Shown here: one piece after another, positions 10,824 through 22,463 of the stretch
How positions within the stretch are numbered: the first letter of the stretch is position 1
Layout: each line of letters starts with the position of its first letter
Assembly (NCBI GenBank): GCA_032164245.1
Contig: JAVMKO010000001.1
Location: forward strand, 289,609,041 to 289,673,040
Source: Sternotherus odoratus
Taxonomy: Eukaryota > Chordata > Testudines > Kinosternidae
DNA length: 64,000 nucleotides
Direction of reading: 5' to 3'
Notes under the pieces: generated by a model
The model's input: the letters and a program-made list of their open reading frames with translations, nothing else
Told to the model about the DNA's origin: nothing
Databases searched by the model: none
Program-made: the position numbers and the translations under genes

Positions 10824-12430
10824 ATTCGACATGTGCCTCAGTGGTCCTGGGTATGGTTGAGGTTGGGCAGGAGAGTTTTTAGTGGAAGTAATGGACTTTG
10901 GGGACCAGGACTGAGAGGTCTGGGGTTCAGATAACTGAAGCTTCACTGTTCCAGAGAATTTCTAGTGTAGATAAACTGTAGCACATGGCAATGCCCGGGC
11001 TGCACCTTCAATCCTCCTTGGTCCCATTAGTGTAACAATCATTATAGAGCCGTAAAGATGGATGCTGCTAGCTCAGTGCCAAAGAGATCACAGGTCCCTG
11101 CTTCGTGATCACACCACCAAAGACTTGAAAGGGCACATTAATGGCCACTCCAATGGACAGCATTTGAGACATACCACACTGTGTCACTTCCTGATAGTAG
11201 GAAGTTCCAGGCTGTCTGCAGACTCAGGCAGACGACCCTGCTGCGGGTCACATCTTGAAGACTTTCCTTGCAATTCCAAAGGCGAGAGAGAGTTTCATTC
11301 TCCTTCCAAATGAGAACGGAGAGGAGGAAGACCAAGTTGTCAGACTCATAGGGAAGCACCTGCCCCACTCAACCTTTAGTAGTGAATCATTGCCCAGTGC
11401 CAACAAAGGCTTGGTGTATCTACAATGGGTGCACTCCCCTAATTAAGAGTTGACAGATATCTAAATGGGCTTAATCACCACGGTGATACATGCTCTATCC
11501 AGCTCTGCATCCTTGCAGGACTGCCCTCAGCTGTTTTCCTCCCACAGGTGCGGCAGGGCCATGAATTTTTCTCATGTAACCATTGGTTAAATTATGCAGC
11601 ACTATAGACCTAGGGAGGTGCCTAGGTCACCTCTGGTTCAGGACATTCCCGGAGTTCCTCGATCTCTGCCTCTGCATCCTGGGTTTTAGCTCGACCCTCG
11701 TAGGCCAGTCACAAAGTCCAGATCCACGTGAGACCGTCCACCAGCGTTTGGGGATGTTCTGGGTCACCCAACAACTCTAGTGTAAAACCTCCCCCAAGCC
11801 AGACCCCCGGTGAGAGTCTACTATGTCCATAGCAGACTCTCACCGAGTCTGCCGTACATCGCCCCAGGCCATGTTACGGCAGCGTCCAGGCTGAAGAGTT
11901 CTTCCTGCCCTTCATGCACTCCACAGCTCACCCCGTGCTGGACGGCAGGGCCTGCAGTCCCACGACGGAGCCATGCACGTATCCTTTGGCCACCCTCGCC
12001 AGGACGGAGCGAGAACGTACCGGGCTGAGGAGAGTGTCTGAGGATCAGAACCTATCATGTTAAGGTCACGTGCGCAGTGGCATGGCACGGGAGGCGAACC
12101 AGGCTCTGCCTGAGACACAACCGGGGTAGGCCCTTGATTGTGGCTGGGGGGCATCTACAGAAACGCGGTGACACATTGTTTTGGGAATGGGCTGCCCAGG
12201 TTCCTGCCCCCACGTGGCATATTTTACGTAGCTCCATAGGAGCGGTTCCTCTTACCCACACACCAGGCTGCAGCGTGGTGGGCATTTGTTGAGGCTTCTT
12301 CTTAGCATTTCCCCTCAACGTGGTGACAGACGTTCGCTTTACAGCAACTCTGGGGCAAGGTCAGTGGAGCAAAAGTCAACTCCCCGTTCTGGTGTCACTG
12401 CCCCTTTATGAACCCTCCTCCGTGTACTCC
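10824..12430. other. No feature seen
   Basis: Unique-looking DNA without supported genes. A pair of closely spaced inverted segments occurs at about 11812-11844 ('gtgagagtctac...tagcagactctcac'). Confidence 0.35.
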
Positions 12431-12435
12431 ATGTA

Positions 12436-12791
12436 CAGGCCAGTCGCATTTTACGCGCATTTAACTTGCGTGAATTTAACTATACGTGGCTGGCCCAACC
12501 AAAAAAAAAACCAACCTAAAAACCCCCCAAAACACAGTGGTCAGGGCCGGCAGCCTGCGGCAGGGGTGGCAGCCCATGGTAGGGGGCTGGGACGGAGCCT
12601 GGCAGCCCGCCGCAGGGGTTGGGGCCGGCAGCCCAGCAGCCCGCCCTCCCGCAGGATCGGGGCAAGAACCACCCTCCCCCCAACAGGTATACGTTCACTA
12701 TAGTGAATTCAAAAGGAGTTTCACTATACGCGATTTCCGCTTTACCCGGTAATCGCAGAACGTATCCCTCGCATAAGACGCGACACGCCTG
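12436..12791. mobile_element. Tigger-like (Tc1/mariner) MITE
   Basis: The left end is 'caggccagtcgcattttacg' and the right end is the inverse of 'caggcgtgtcgcgtcttatg'. Both ends are flanked by TA. TA duplications and 'ttacgcg'-rich ends are typical of pogo/Tigger elements. The interior is GC-rich with 'gcagcccgccgcagggg' type repeats and no transposase frame. Confidence 0.65.
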
Positions 12792-12955
12792 TACAGCGAC
12801 TTTAACCACAAAGCAGCAACCCCCCCCTGCAGGCCTTGTGCGCTAGTCACCTCCCTGAGAGCCACCCGGCACCTCTTTCCTCACTCGCTCCCATGTGTAA
12901 CTGGAGACAGAATTGGGCCTCGAACCGTCACTCAGGTGACAGGCTGCTTCTCACA

Positions 12956-13835
12956 GACTTTAAGGCCAGAGCCAACCTTTGTGATCATCTAGTCTGAACT
13001 CCTGCACATTGCAGGCCCCAGAACCTCCTGTGATAGACCCCTAGCCTCTGGCTGTGTTACTGACGTCCTCGGTGTAAATGTCAAAGGTTCAATAGGGATT
13101 TTCAGAAAGGACTCACAAGGACACTGATGGCAAACTAACAACTTATGTATTTATTAAGGGACAGGGCAGTGGGTGAATTTAAAGACTAATTACAGCAATT
13201 AACTACTGAACAATTCTATTAAACAGCTGACTATTAACAAAATAGTTTTCTTTTGATTGATTTGCCTAGTATAACATTTACAACAGGGAAACCCTTAGTA
13301 CTGTTATCAGAGGACACAACTAGTTACATGAGAAAAACTTTACAGCATGAGAGACACGAGTGGCCTTTCAAATTCTGGGGTAAAATTATACAGAGGAAGG
13401 ACACATGGGTAACAATCCAGACTTTGAGGTAAACCCTGACAGGAATGAGGGACACAAGTAACAGTTCAATTCCTGGAGTAAAAAACTACAACAAGGAGAC
13501 ACACAAACACCACTTAAAACTGATCATGATTTAAAGACTTCATGTTACAGAGGACCCACCATCTGCACTAGTTTAAACTTGTAAGTGACCCATGCCCCAT
13601 GCTGCAGAGGAAGGTGAAAAACCCCCAGGGTCTCTGCCAATCTGGGGGGAAATTCCTTTTGGACCTCAAATATGGAGACCAGTTAGACCCTGAGCATGTG
13701 AGCAAGATCCAGCAACCAGACACCTGGGAAAAATTTCTCAGTCTGTAGTAACTCAGACCCCATCCTCCTCCCCCTGCCTCCATCTAGTGTCCCATCTCCT
13801 GCCATTGCCACTTTACAGGCAGCGTTAAAAAGATG
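12956..13835 (-). repeat. CR1 LINE 3' region, antisense, interrupted
   Basis: The antisense CR1 tail begins near 12956 ('aaggccagagccaacctttg', then 'cctgcacattgcaggcccca') and resumes near 13510 through 'gtgacccatgccccatgctg' to about 13835. The interval 13085-13505 does not fit the LINE; it looks like a later insertion or unrelated AT-rich DNA, with no clear ends. No reading frame survives. Confidence 0.6.
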
Positions 13836-13841
13836 TATCCA

Positions 13842-14103
13842 GGGGCTGGTCTTCACTATCTGCTGGATCGGCGGGCAGCGATCGATCTTTTGGCGATCGA
13901 TTTCTCGCGTCTTGTGAATACGGGAGAAATCGATCGCCCGTAGCGCCCCAGTCGACTCCGGAACTCCAGCTTGCTGGGAGGCGCAAGCTGGAGTCGACGG
14001 GGGAGCGCGCCGCCGCGTGCCGCCGCTGTGAGGACGGATGGACGGTAAGTTGGCTGCCGTCAATTCTCCCCCCTCCCCTCCCCCACCAGTGAGGACCAGC
14101 CCC
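13842..14103. mobile_element. Palindrome-rich MITE
   Basis: The ends 'ggggctggtcttcact' and 'agtgaggaccagcccc' are inverted repeats matching at 15 of 16 positions. The inside holds nested palindromes, for example 'gcgatcgatttctcgcg' against 'gggagaaatcgatcgcc' and 'ccagtcgactcc' against 'ggagtcgacgg'. A related copy lies in the opposite orientation at about 47127-47385 and a cut-off copy reaches the right window edge. The superfamily is not determined. Confidence 0.6.
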
Positions 14104-14454
14104 AGGACTCCACAGGAGCCTTATCCCTGTATGGATAAGAAGCAGCTGTCTGCATGGGCCAAGGTGAAGAGGGCTTAACTGATCACATTTCAAAGACTTC
14201 TGCTAATCTACAGCAATTTAGCATAACCAGCACCTCCTCCCACTCCTAGTGAAGTCAGCAGGACATTTTACAAAATCTGGTAAAGACCCCACAGCGACCT
14301 ACAAACAAAGACAGACTTGAGCTACAAACTTGGGATATACCTGTCCTAAAGCTTGGGAGTTCATTTGGACCAAGGGTTTTGGGTCAGGCTGATCCCTGAA
14401 CAATAGTTCCTATGAGTCAGGCGTTCCGCACACAACAGTCCCCAAGAGAGAGAG

Positions 14455-14565
14455 GAAGAGGGTCTTGTAGCTCAGGCACTGGACCCAGTCCAGGAAATCT
14501 GGGTTAAATTCCTGGCTCTGCCACAGACTCACTGTGTGACCTTGGGCAAGTCACTTAGGTTATGT
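14455..14565 (+). repeat. MIR-like SINE relic
   Basis: 'ctgggttaaattcctggctc' is followed by 'tgtgtgaccttgggcaagtc', the conserved MIR core. It is cut at about 14565 by CTACA-type MITE sequence. Confidence 0.6.
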
Positions 14566-14669
14566 CCATACTACAAACTAAGCCCGGGCTTTGTCTCAGG
14601 TTTGAGTCCAAGCCCCCTTTCCATCCACACACAAATGAGCCTGACTCGGGCCAGCGAGCATTCTTGGAC

Positions 14670-14832
14670 TGCTAAGCCCAGGGCTGTGAGTTCGTCTTGA
14701 GGGGCCATTTAGGGATATGGGGCAAAATCTGTTGGATGATTTAATTGGGGATTGGTCCTGTTTTGAGCAGGGGGTTGGACTAGATGACCTCCAGAGGTCC
14801 CTTCCAAACCTGATATTCTATGATTCTATGAA
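14670..14832 (+). repeat. tRNA-derived SINE 3' part with CR1-like tail
   Basis: 'ccagggctgtgagttcgtct' is the SINE B-box region and 'ggggccatttagggatatgg' its body. The tail 'gggttggactagatgacctc' and terminal 'ttctatgattctatg' copy a CR1 3' end. The A-box half is missing. Confidence 0.65.
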
Positions 14833-15605
14833 AACTTTGCTAGGCATGCTGATCAGTGCTCAAGCTCCACTGTGACTCGGATCCAAACCCTGTCATTTTG
14901 CAGTGTGGACACAGCTTATGCTGCAGATCTGAGTCAGGAGATCTGCATAGTCAAGTACGGACGTATTAGTATGGCTGTAAGACCCTGGTCCAGAAACTGT
15001 AAACCCAGATTTACAAGGCAGAGTGGACACTCCATCTTGGATTTGGGAACACAAAGTATACAAGTCCACAGACCCGGGTGTACAATGCAGTAGATGTACG
15101 CTCAGCTTGTCTGTACAAATTCTTAGCTCGCTGCAAGCTGAGGTGTAACTGCCTTGCACTGAGTGTCTGCTGAGAACTAGAAGTTCCCTAGTGCAGTTTG
15201 GTCCACTCCTGTTTCCGAGTAGATCAAAGTGCACGAGGGAGCGTTTAGTGTGGGGCAGCAGGATCCACGTGGACACGTAGCATATGGCACACTAGTGCGA
15301 GGTAAATGGACACCCCAGCTTGCCACAAACAAAAGTTCGTATAGACAAGCCCTCAGACCCTCAGGGTATGGCTGCATTGCAACAGAAGACCTGTGGCTGG
15401 CCCCGGTCACTTGACTCAGGCTGGCGGGAGGGTGGGTACTACAGGGCAATAAAATTGCAGTGTAGATGTTCAGGCTTCCCTCCTCCCCCCGCGGCAGGGT
15501 CCCAAAGCCCAAAAGTCTACACTGAAGTTGTATAGCCTCCTAGCCCAAGATCCATGAGCCCGAATCAGCTGACTGGGGCTTTATCACAATGTAGATGCTC
15601 CCCCC
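14833..15605. repeat. CTACACTG-type MITE-like sequence
   Basis: Several stretches carry 'cagtgtggacac', 'tctacactga' and 'cagtgtagatgttcaggc' ends around 14900, 15465 and 15515. They look like two or three overlapping or nested copies of the MITE-like group. Individual boundaries could not be fixed. Confidence 0.35.
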
Positions 15606-15706
15606 TGTTCCCCACCTGTAAAAGGAGCTAATACGTCCTGTGTCTGTTTGCGTTGTGACCTATCCAGGGTCTATCTCTTACTATGAGCACTTACAGCACC
15701 GAGCAC

Positions 15707-16293
15707 CAGGGCCGGCAACAGAAATTTTGGGGCCCCCTACTCTGATCGTTTGGGGGCCCCCGCAGCCCAGCCGGCACTTCCCCCTCCCCCGGGCCTGGGG
15801 ACCAGGGGTTGGGGACACTGCGGGGGGTCCAAGGAGCCTGGTTCCCGGGAGAGAGGGACACTTCCCCGGCCGGGGGCACCAGCCAGGGACCGGAGCCCGG
15901 CGCCGCCGCTGCCGCAGGGTCTCGGGCGGGGCCGATCGGGAGCTCTCCAGCCCGCCCCGGGACCCCTCTGCCCCCGGCCAGCAGCGCCAGGTGCGAACCG
16001 GGCCCGGCTCCACCTTACGTCGGGCTCCGGCTGCAGCCGGCCCGGGCCCGGCTCCGCTCACATCTTCCGCCGGGCCTGGGCGGGCTCCGATCCCCCGGCG
16101 CCCCCGCTCCTGGGCTGGCCGCAGCCTCTCCGCAGCTGCCGCCTCCGAGCCCCGGGCTGCGCTGGCAGGCCCGGCGACAAGGGGGGACAACTACGGGTAC
16201 AGCTGTGTACCGGCCCCCGGACTTAAGGGGGCCCCCCTTAAGTCCGGGGCCCGCTACAGCTCTACCCATAGTACCCCCCTGTCGCCGGCCCTG
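15707..16293. mobile_element. GC-rich non-autonomous hAT element
   Basis: The ends are 'cagggccggcaaca' and 'gtcgccggccctg'. The flanks 'ccgagcac' (15699-15706) and 'ctgagcac' (16294-16301) form an 8-bp duplication with one mismatch. The 587-bp body is very GC-rich and looks like a CpG island, and it gives long stop-free frames on both strands that are not genes. It holds a near-perfect palindrome at about 16217-16252. Confidence 0.75.
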
Positions 16294-16301
16294 CTGAGCA
16301 C

Positions 16302-18434
16302 AAGGGGCCCCTGATCTCCGCTGGGGCCCCCTGCTGCTACCGTAACACAACTAAACACAGGAAACCCCGCTGACAGTCCTAACAGGCTGGGCGAGGGTAT
16401 CTATGTTATTATCGGGGGCGTGGAGAACTCCAGCTACGGCTCTTTTAAAGAAAGGAACCAAGGTATCCTCAGTGGATGCTGACAGGAATTTACCTTCTCT
16501 CAATAGGGGTTCCACCTAGGCCTAGAAAGGACAGAGTGTGTCTCTAAGCACCCCATGTGCCTGTAGCCTATAGACGACAAGCAAGTCACAACGATCTCCT
16601 GAGACTTACCCATGACAAGTGGGAGAATTTCACTTCCCCAGGCACTGGAGAAGTTTGCTTTGGATTCCATCAGCCTCTCCCATGACCACTAATTCTGTTA
16701 ACTCCTCTCCTCCCTCGCCTAACCCCACCTCAATATAAAATGTCACCGGAATAACAGCACCCTGCTGTGAGACGCCGCCAAGAAAGCCTAGGAAATGATC
16801 CGCTGGGCGACTTCACAGCCGTACAGGCTAATGCTAGACGCCAGCAACAGGTGCAAGGCACCTGGGCACCTTGCAAAAGGGTTTGATCTTGCAGCTTTCA
16901 CCTGAGCAAGCCGCCCACTCACTTTGATGGGAGTTATACTTGCGTAAGAGCTGCAGGATCAAGCCCTGAATTGCTTTGTAAGCCAGCCAGTGCCCCATGG
17001 AGCACTGTTCACAGCCCTAGAAAACTGGTAAAACCAGCTCTGCACAGCCTGACTGTGCTGGGCTTTCCCAAATAAGGCCTTGCTAAGGAAGGCGTAGCTG
17101 CCAGAGAGCGAGAAGCGGCTGTTGAAGGCCTGGAGGGGCTGAATATATCTATATCTATTATGTATTAAGGGATTTTCTCTGCCCTACAGTGGGAATGAGG
17201 GAGGGGACAGAACCGATCAGAAACTTTCAAGCAGCTGAAGAAAGGCCAAAGAATGTGAGGTAAATATACACAGAGAGTAGAGATCAAGGGCCCAGTCCAA
17301 CTTCCACTGAAGATAACTGGACTTGGATCAGGTCCAACAAACAGGTCCCTGCCCAGATCACCATCCAGCTAAACCCCTGGTCAGCCTGACTGGGCCTTAC
17401 AAAGCCCAGCTTACTCTAGCACTAAGGATGCAGGCTCCCCAACCCCACAGTAGTACTGACTGGTACAGTGATGCATAGCAGCAGTTTAATAAAAACTAGA
17501 AGATAAGTGTCAACTACACCGTGAGGGGGAAGGCTGGGAAATTAACAGGCTACAAGTAAAGGGAAAGAAAAAGAAAAACGCTATCCTAGTCTCTTCCCAA
17601 TAAAGAAAATCTTGCTTTTTGGGGGGGTGGAGAAAAACCCCTGCTGAAAGAGGGGTGGAGAAAGTTAGGTCAGAAGCATGAAAGTAGTAATTCCTGTTTC
17701 CATTGTAGTCAAGGGGAGTTACCCATATCCCCAGGCTGGAGAATCAGGCCTATTGTTTAACACAATGACTCTACTCCAATAGAGGTTTGCTTTAGATTTA
17801 GCACAAGGTCAGTATTAAAGTGGCCCCAGATTCACCTCATTGCTATGAATGTATCTGAAATCTAAGGGCAGGAAAGGGCTAACTTTGCTGTGACAAGGAC
17901 GGGACACCCACAGAATCTCAGCTGGTGCAAATCAAGGTCCCCTCAAAGAACGCAATAGAGCTGTCCCCATTCTCCCCTGTCTGGCCCACTGTCTCTAATC
18001 CACTGGAAGTGCTTGAGTCAGGGTAGTGGGAGCAGCTCTCACTCCTGCCCCTAAAGCTACCGTCTACAGAGATAAAAACCTGCAGCTGGCCTTGATCAAC
18101 CAGGGCTGGGAAATGGCTGGGCAGATGCTTGGGCTGCACCTGAGCTCTGGGACCCTGCGCGGTTGGAGGTCTTTTATCCCTGTGTAGCAGATCAGGCCTT
18201 CTGCTGCCTCCCGTGCTCCTAGAGGTCTTCCCACAAGGCTTTGGGATGCGGGGGAGGGGCCTGCCAAACTAGCCCTGTGACATCAGAGCACAAGCTAAGG
18301 ATGCTCCGGACCCCATCCCCGGGGTCATATCCTATAGGAAGCTTCTGCTTGAGAACATTGTAAGGTGTGTGAAGGGCTGCAGCACCAAAGAGTTGAGGGG
18401 GAAGGGAAGAGGCTGCCGGCTATCCCCCTGCTAA
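16302..18434. other. Mostly unique intergenic DNA
   Basis: No supported gene. Around 18005-18180 there is a fragment of the CTACA-type MITE group ('accgtctacagagataaaaa'). The rest has no recognised repeat ends. Confidence 0.35.
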
Positions 18435-18442
18435 AGTTAGAG

Positions 18443-18593
18443 CAGCGGTGTCCAATACGTTCGCCACTTGCCACAAGTGGCTAAAAGGCTACTGAATTCT
18501 GGCTCAGGCATGTGGCTTTTTTATAATGTGGCTAATAAGAAAAATTCAAAACCACAAGTGTGGCTAGCATCGAATTTCTATTGGACACCACTG
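18443..18593. mobile_element. Short non-autonomous hAT element
   Basis: The ends 'cagcggtgtccaata' and 'tattggacaccactg' are inverted repeats. The flanks 'agttagag' and 'agtgaggg' match at 6 of 8 positions. The 151-bp body holds three repeats of a 'gtggct' motif. Confidence 0.7.
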
Positions 18594-18601
18594 AGTGAGG
18601 G

Positions 18602-18698
18602 GATCTGACCCTGGGGATTGTACCCTCAGCAAGTTTGCGGATGACACTAACCTGGGGGGAGAGGTAGATAAGCTGGAGAGTAGGGATAGGGTCCAGAG
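18602..18698 (+). repeat. CR1 ORF2 reverse-transcriptase fragment
   Basis: 'ctcagcaagtttgcggatga' reads L-S-K-F-A-D-D in frame, the catalytic FADD box of the CR1 reverse transcriptase, followed by T-N-L. Only about 100 bp remain, cut on the right by the hAT end at 18699. It has no function here. Confidence 0.7.
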
Positions 18699-19000
18699 CA
18701 GGGGTGGGCAAACTTTTTGACCCAAGGGCAACATTGGGGTTGCAAAATTGTATGGAGGGCCGGGGAGGGAAGGCTGTGCCTCCCCAAACAGCCTGGCCCT
18801 GCCTCCTATCTGACCCCCTCCCACTTCCTGCCCTCTAACTGCCCCCCTCGGTCCAATCCTCACCTGCTCCTTGTCCCCTGACTGCCCCCTCCAGAGACCC
18901 CCACCTTAACTGACCCCCGAGACCCCACCCCTATCTACCACCCCTGCTCCTTGTCCCCTAACTGCCCCCCCAGAACCCCATCCAACCCTCCCTGTCCCAG
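18699..19000. mobile_element. hAT element fragment, C-rich interior
   Basis: The left end 'caggggtgggcaaacttttt' and the following sequence match, in reverse, the right end of the element at 34832-35508 over roughly 200 bp. The body is a degenerate C-rich tandem series ('ctaactgcccccc' type units). No right terminal repeat was found, so the copy is truncated at about 19000. Confidence 0.6.
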
Positions 19001-19489
19001 GCACAGACTCAATAATAGTGGGGAAAGGGCTAACGGCAGGGTAACGGTTTATCTAGCAAAGGTACCTCAGAAGAAATAAAGGGGAAAGTCAATGGGGGTG
19101 GGGAGGCCATTGCTAGAACGAGGCCTAGGGCTCCTAAGTGATACTGCAACACAAATGTAAATAACAACAGCAGCAGCCCATCTGTGGGAAGTTTCACTTC
19201 CTCACACAAGTCACCAAAATGGCCTGTTAAGTCACCGTCCAGATAGGCAGGAGCTACGTCAAGAATAACCCAGCCCTGTATTTTCAGTTTCACCTCTGCT
19301 GTGCTCTTGGTTTAGGAAGTTTTTTACTCCTCCACTCTCTTCTGCCAGAGATAAGGAGTCTGGACAAACAGTCCATGTTTCAAAAAACATCCAAAGCATG
19401 TAGGAGTAACTATTACCCTACTAGTCAAGCTAGTAAGAAGCATGCATGTAATATGTACATAGCTAGACAGCAAACATGTAATATAGTGG

Positions 19490-19560
19490 TTTCATGGAAT
19501 ATCAGGGTTGGAAGGGACCTCAGGAGGTCATCTAGTCCAACTCCCTGCTCAAAGCAGTGT
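19490..19560 (-). repeat. CR1 LINE 3' tip, antisense
   Basis: 'gggttggaagggacctcagg' and 'catctagtccaactccctgc' form the antisense CR1 end. About 70 bp. Confidence 0.7.
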
Positions 19561-19675
19561 GCGCTGCCTGCTACAGTAGGTATTTATAATTAGTCAACTT
19601 TGGGTCAAAGACCCTTTACTGCTGACAGCTAATGGAAATTCTCCTTTAGCTCATCTGAATGCTATTGCGTACACC

Positions 19676-20312
19676 ATAGCGCAGTGGTTTGAGCACTGGC
19701 CTGCTTAAACCCAGGATTGTGAGTTCAATCCTTGAGGGGGCCTGTAGTAAGTGGAAGATTATTGTGACGGCAATCGTTAGGTGGCGCTATTTCATTTCTA
19801 TTGCATCTCTATGGGAACGGCCTTGGTTCTCAGAGTTTATCTCATGAGAAGTCTCCTCCCAGCTGCAGCTGGGAAGTTGTTTACCTACCCTGTGTGAATC
19901 TCAGCTTGTGTGAAACCAAAGAGGTAAACTGAGGCAGGATTGCAAAACATGTGATTAGCTATTCATGAGTTATGTATGAGATGCAAATGAGTATTTCAGT
20001 GCTGACACGCTCTTGTGTGTCGGGCTTCTTCCCTGGGCATTGCTGCAATGTGCCAGGCCCCTTCCGCGGTCGCGCTGACCGGGGGGCCCCAGCGCCAGTG
20101 GACCGGGACCTTCAATATACCCACCACTTATTTCATCTAGCCACTGTGCGTGAGCCTCGTTTCTACGGGACTCCCTAGGGTACCCTGCAACAGGGCCATT
20201 TAGGGATCTGGGGCAAAAAAACCTGTCAGGGGACAGTACTTGGTGCTGCTAATGTAGGCAGGGGACTGGACTTGATGACCTTTCAAGGTCCTTCCAGTTT
20301 TATGAGATAGGG
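19676..20312 (+). repeat. tRNA-derived SINE split by an LTR
   Basis: The left part (19676-19742) has the polymerase III A-box region 'agcgcagtggtttgagca' and the B-box region 'gagttcaatcc'. The right part (20198-20312) resumes exactly at the next SINE base, 'atttagggatctggggc', and ends with the CR1-like tail 'ggactggacttgatgacctt'. The interruption is the LTR at 19743-20192. Confidence 0.75.
19743..20192. mobile_element. Solo LTR inside a SINE
   Basis: The 450-bp block starts with TG ('tgtagtaagtgg') and ends with CA ('ccctgcaaca'). It is flanked by the 5-bp direct repeat 'gggcc' (19738-19742 and 20193-20197), and the SINE sequence is contiguous once it is removed. These are the marks of a solo LTR left by recombination between the two LTRs of a retrovirus-like element. 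A weak 'ttcaatatac' stands where a polyadenylation signal is expected in plus orientation. No internal genes remain. Confidence 0.8.
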
Positions 20313-21768
20313 ATATCTCCATATATTTTTTATTATAACTGCATCTCTTCCAGAGAAAAGTGCTGCAAGGTGTGGAGTGTAATCACCTTCCTGGAAGGGC
20401 CATCAACAGGGATCAAACCCTGGACCTTTAGCTTCAAAGCACAGAATCTACAACTTAAGCAGAAAGACCAACATCATTAGCTGCAAACAGCAGCCAGTGG
20501 CCTTTCTCTGAGGAGCTGCCATGCAGCTGGATAGACACACATCTTGCCAGCAGGCTCCACTGACCGCCCACGGAAACTGATAGGAGCCAAGGGAGCCCTG
20601 CACTTTCCCAGATCAGACCCCTGGTTCTTAGCTCTGTGCCAGCTCTTTTGTCTTTGACCTGCCATCAAGATTGCCACCCAGGGTCCGATCCTGGGAGGAT
20701 CTGGCTGCAGACACTCGCAGCAGGTGGTGTCACCTGTGCAAGTGATTCCAGCCGGGGTAATCTGTTACCTAGAGAGAGGATTGCCTTGTGCTGACTCAAG
20801 CACCAAGTCAGCCAGACGGAAGACTGCTATGCAAACGAGCACCAGCACATAAAGCAAGGCTCTCTGAAATCACTATTCATTACACAACAGTGTAGCAATA
20901 AAATCGGGCAGCTGGAACACTGCCACCTGCCAGATAAAACACCAGCTCAGCCATGTGGCAACACACAAACAGGCCCCTGCCCCTTGCCGGGAACATACCT
21001 CCTTTCAGAGTGGTCCGCAAGCACTTTCCCTGTCTTCCTCCCGACTCCGGCCAGGCAGATGCAGCAAGAAAAAGCAGCCAGAGAATTTAAGAGGAATTTT
21101 CCTGCTCACTAGCCTGCTTTTACCTGTTTCATGTCTGATTATTCACCCCCACCCCACCCCCAAACGAATCGCTTGCTTTCCTTCACCACAAGGCTCTGAA
21201 CACGGAGGAGAGAATTCTAAGGCACCACCTTAGTTGGACAGTCCGGCTCTTGGTGAGAAATCGGAGTGCCAAGCATGTAAGCTACACCCATACCCACCTT
21301 CAGGACATTTTTTCCCCCCAAAGGATCAATAATGCTCATATTTATTATATGTAAACTGGCAATAATAATAAAGTCGATATATTTGAGCACAGAAATAAAG
21401 AAGACTAATTGAACAGAGAGTCTTCATTTTTCAGTTATAATATTCCAAGGAGTCTATTACAGTTTTCTTTCAAGCCTGTAGTTTGGTTTGGTTTTTGGAG
21501 GTGCGGGGAGAACAAAATTCAACACTCCAAAATGGGTCAGTGGTGGTTTTCGTAGCAATGCGTATTTCAGGCTTTGGGGCAGGAGAGACACGTGTCATTA
21601 GAGCAGCTCTTTGCAAGCCCAGCTTGGTCCTTCTCCAATGTCTCCTTTTGGAGTTCACCTGATCTTATTGCCCGTTTTCCTGAATCCATTGTGGGATGAG
21701 CCGCTTCTGGTTTTGCTTCTTGGCAAGGAATCGCTTGATCTTGAATGTCTTGTGGGACAACATGATGC
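20313..21768. other. No feature seen
   Basis: Unique-looking DNA. No gene is supported. Confidence 0.35.
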
Positions 21769-21776
21769 GGTGCAAC

Positions 21777-21899
21777 TAGGGTGAGCAGATGTCCCGATTT
21801 TATAGGGACAGTCCTGATTTTGGGGTCTTTTTCTTATATAGGCTCCCTTTACCCCTCACCTCTGTCCCAATTTTTCACACTTGCTGTCTGGTCACTCTA
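21777..21899. mobile_element. 123-bp MITE with 8-bp target duplication
   Basis: The ends are 'tagggtgagcaga' and 'tctggtcactcta', inverted with few mismatches. The flanks 'ggtgcaac' (21769-21776) and 'ggtgcgac' (21900-21907) match at 7 of 8 positions, with the difference at a CpG. A related copy lies at 42555-42675. The duplication length fits hAT. Confidence 0.75.
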
Positions 21900-22437
21900 G
21901 GTGCGACTAGCCAGTCACTACAATGGTGGCAGGTAAATTAGCCGTGTGCATTTGTGCCTGTGATCCCTACAGAGCGGGCAGCATACCTGGCTCCTAGCTG
22001 GCTCAGGGGAAGTCTAGCTGAGGCTTCTTTGCCAGAAGTTTCCCTCTGGCTCAGCTCACCAGCAGTAGCAGGGCTGGTGCAGGCTCCAGGCAGCTGCTGG
22101 CGTTTTAACTACGAGGGGGCTGACTTTCAGAGGTGTTGCGCACCTGCAGCTCCCACTGACTTCAGCTGGGGGTGCTGAGCACCTCTGTGAATTGGACCCC
22201 TCAGAGCAGGCAGCAGCAGCGGGACCCTCTGTTGCCCTAACCCAGGGCAGTGCATGGGGGGCTCTGGATGGGGATCTACATTAGGCATTTTTGTCAAAAA
22301 TGTCCCCCTGTGGCTAGGCGCAGCACAGCTCCACCATGGGCAGGAGCGGACACAGGGGCGCCTGCACAGCAAAAAAACCCATAACTCGGAGCCTGATCCA
22401 CTGACTTGGACTCACGCTGCAAGGCTAAAAATAGTGT

Positions 22438-22463
22438 GTGTGTGTGGGGGGGGGGGGGGGGGG
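22438..22463 (+). repeat. GT tract followed by long G run
   Basis: A short (GT)n runs directly into about 18 consecutive G residues. This is a likely polymerase-slippage and G-quadruplex site. Confidence 0.8.

Noticed and set aside
15640..16314. 224-codon plus-strand and 169-codon minus-strand frames
   Set aside because: They lie in a GC-rich hAT element with terminal repeats and a target duplication; composition explains the lack of stops.
1..22000. Coding exons of CAPN5 or B3GNT6 expected by mammalian gene order
   Set aside because: I looked for the start of CAPN5 and for a single-exon glycosyltransferase frame and found neither; only the synteny inference remains.
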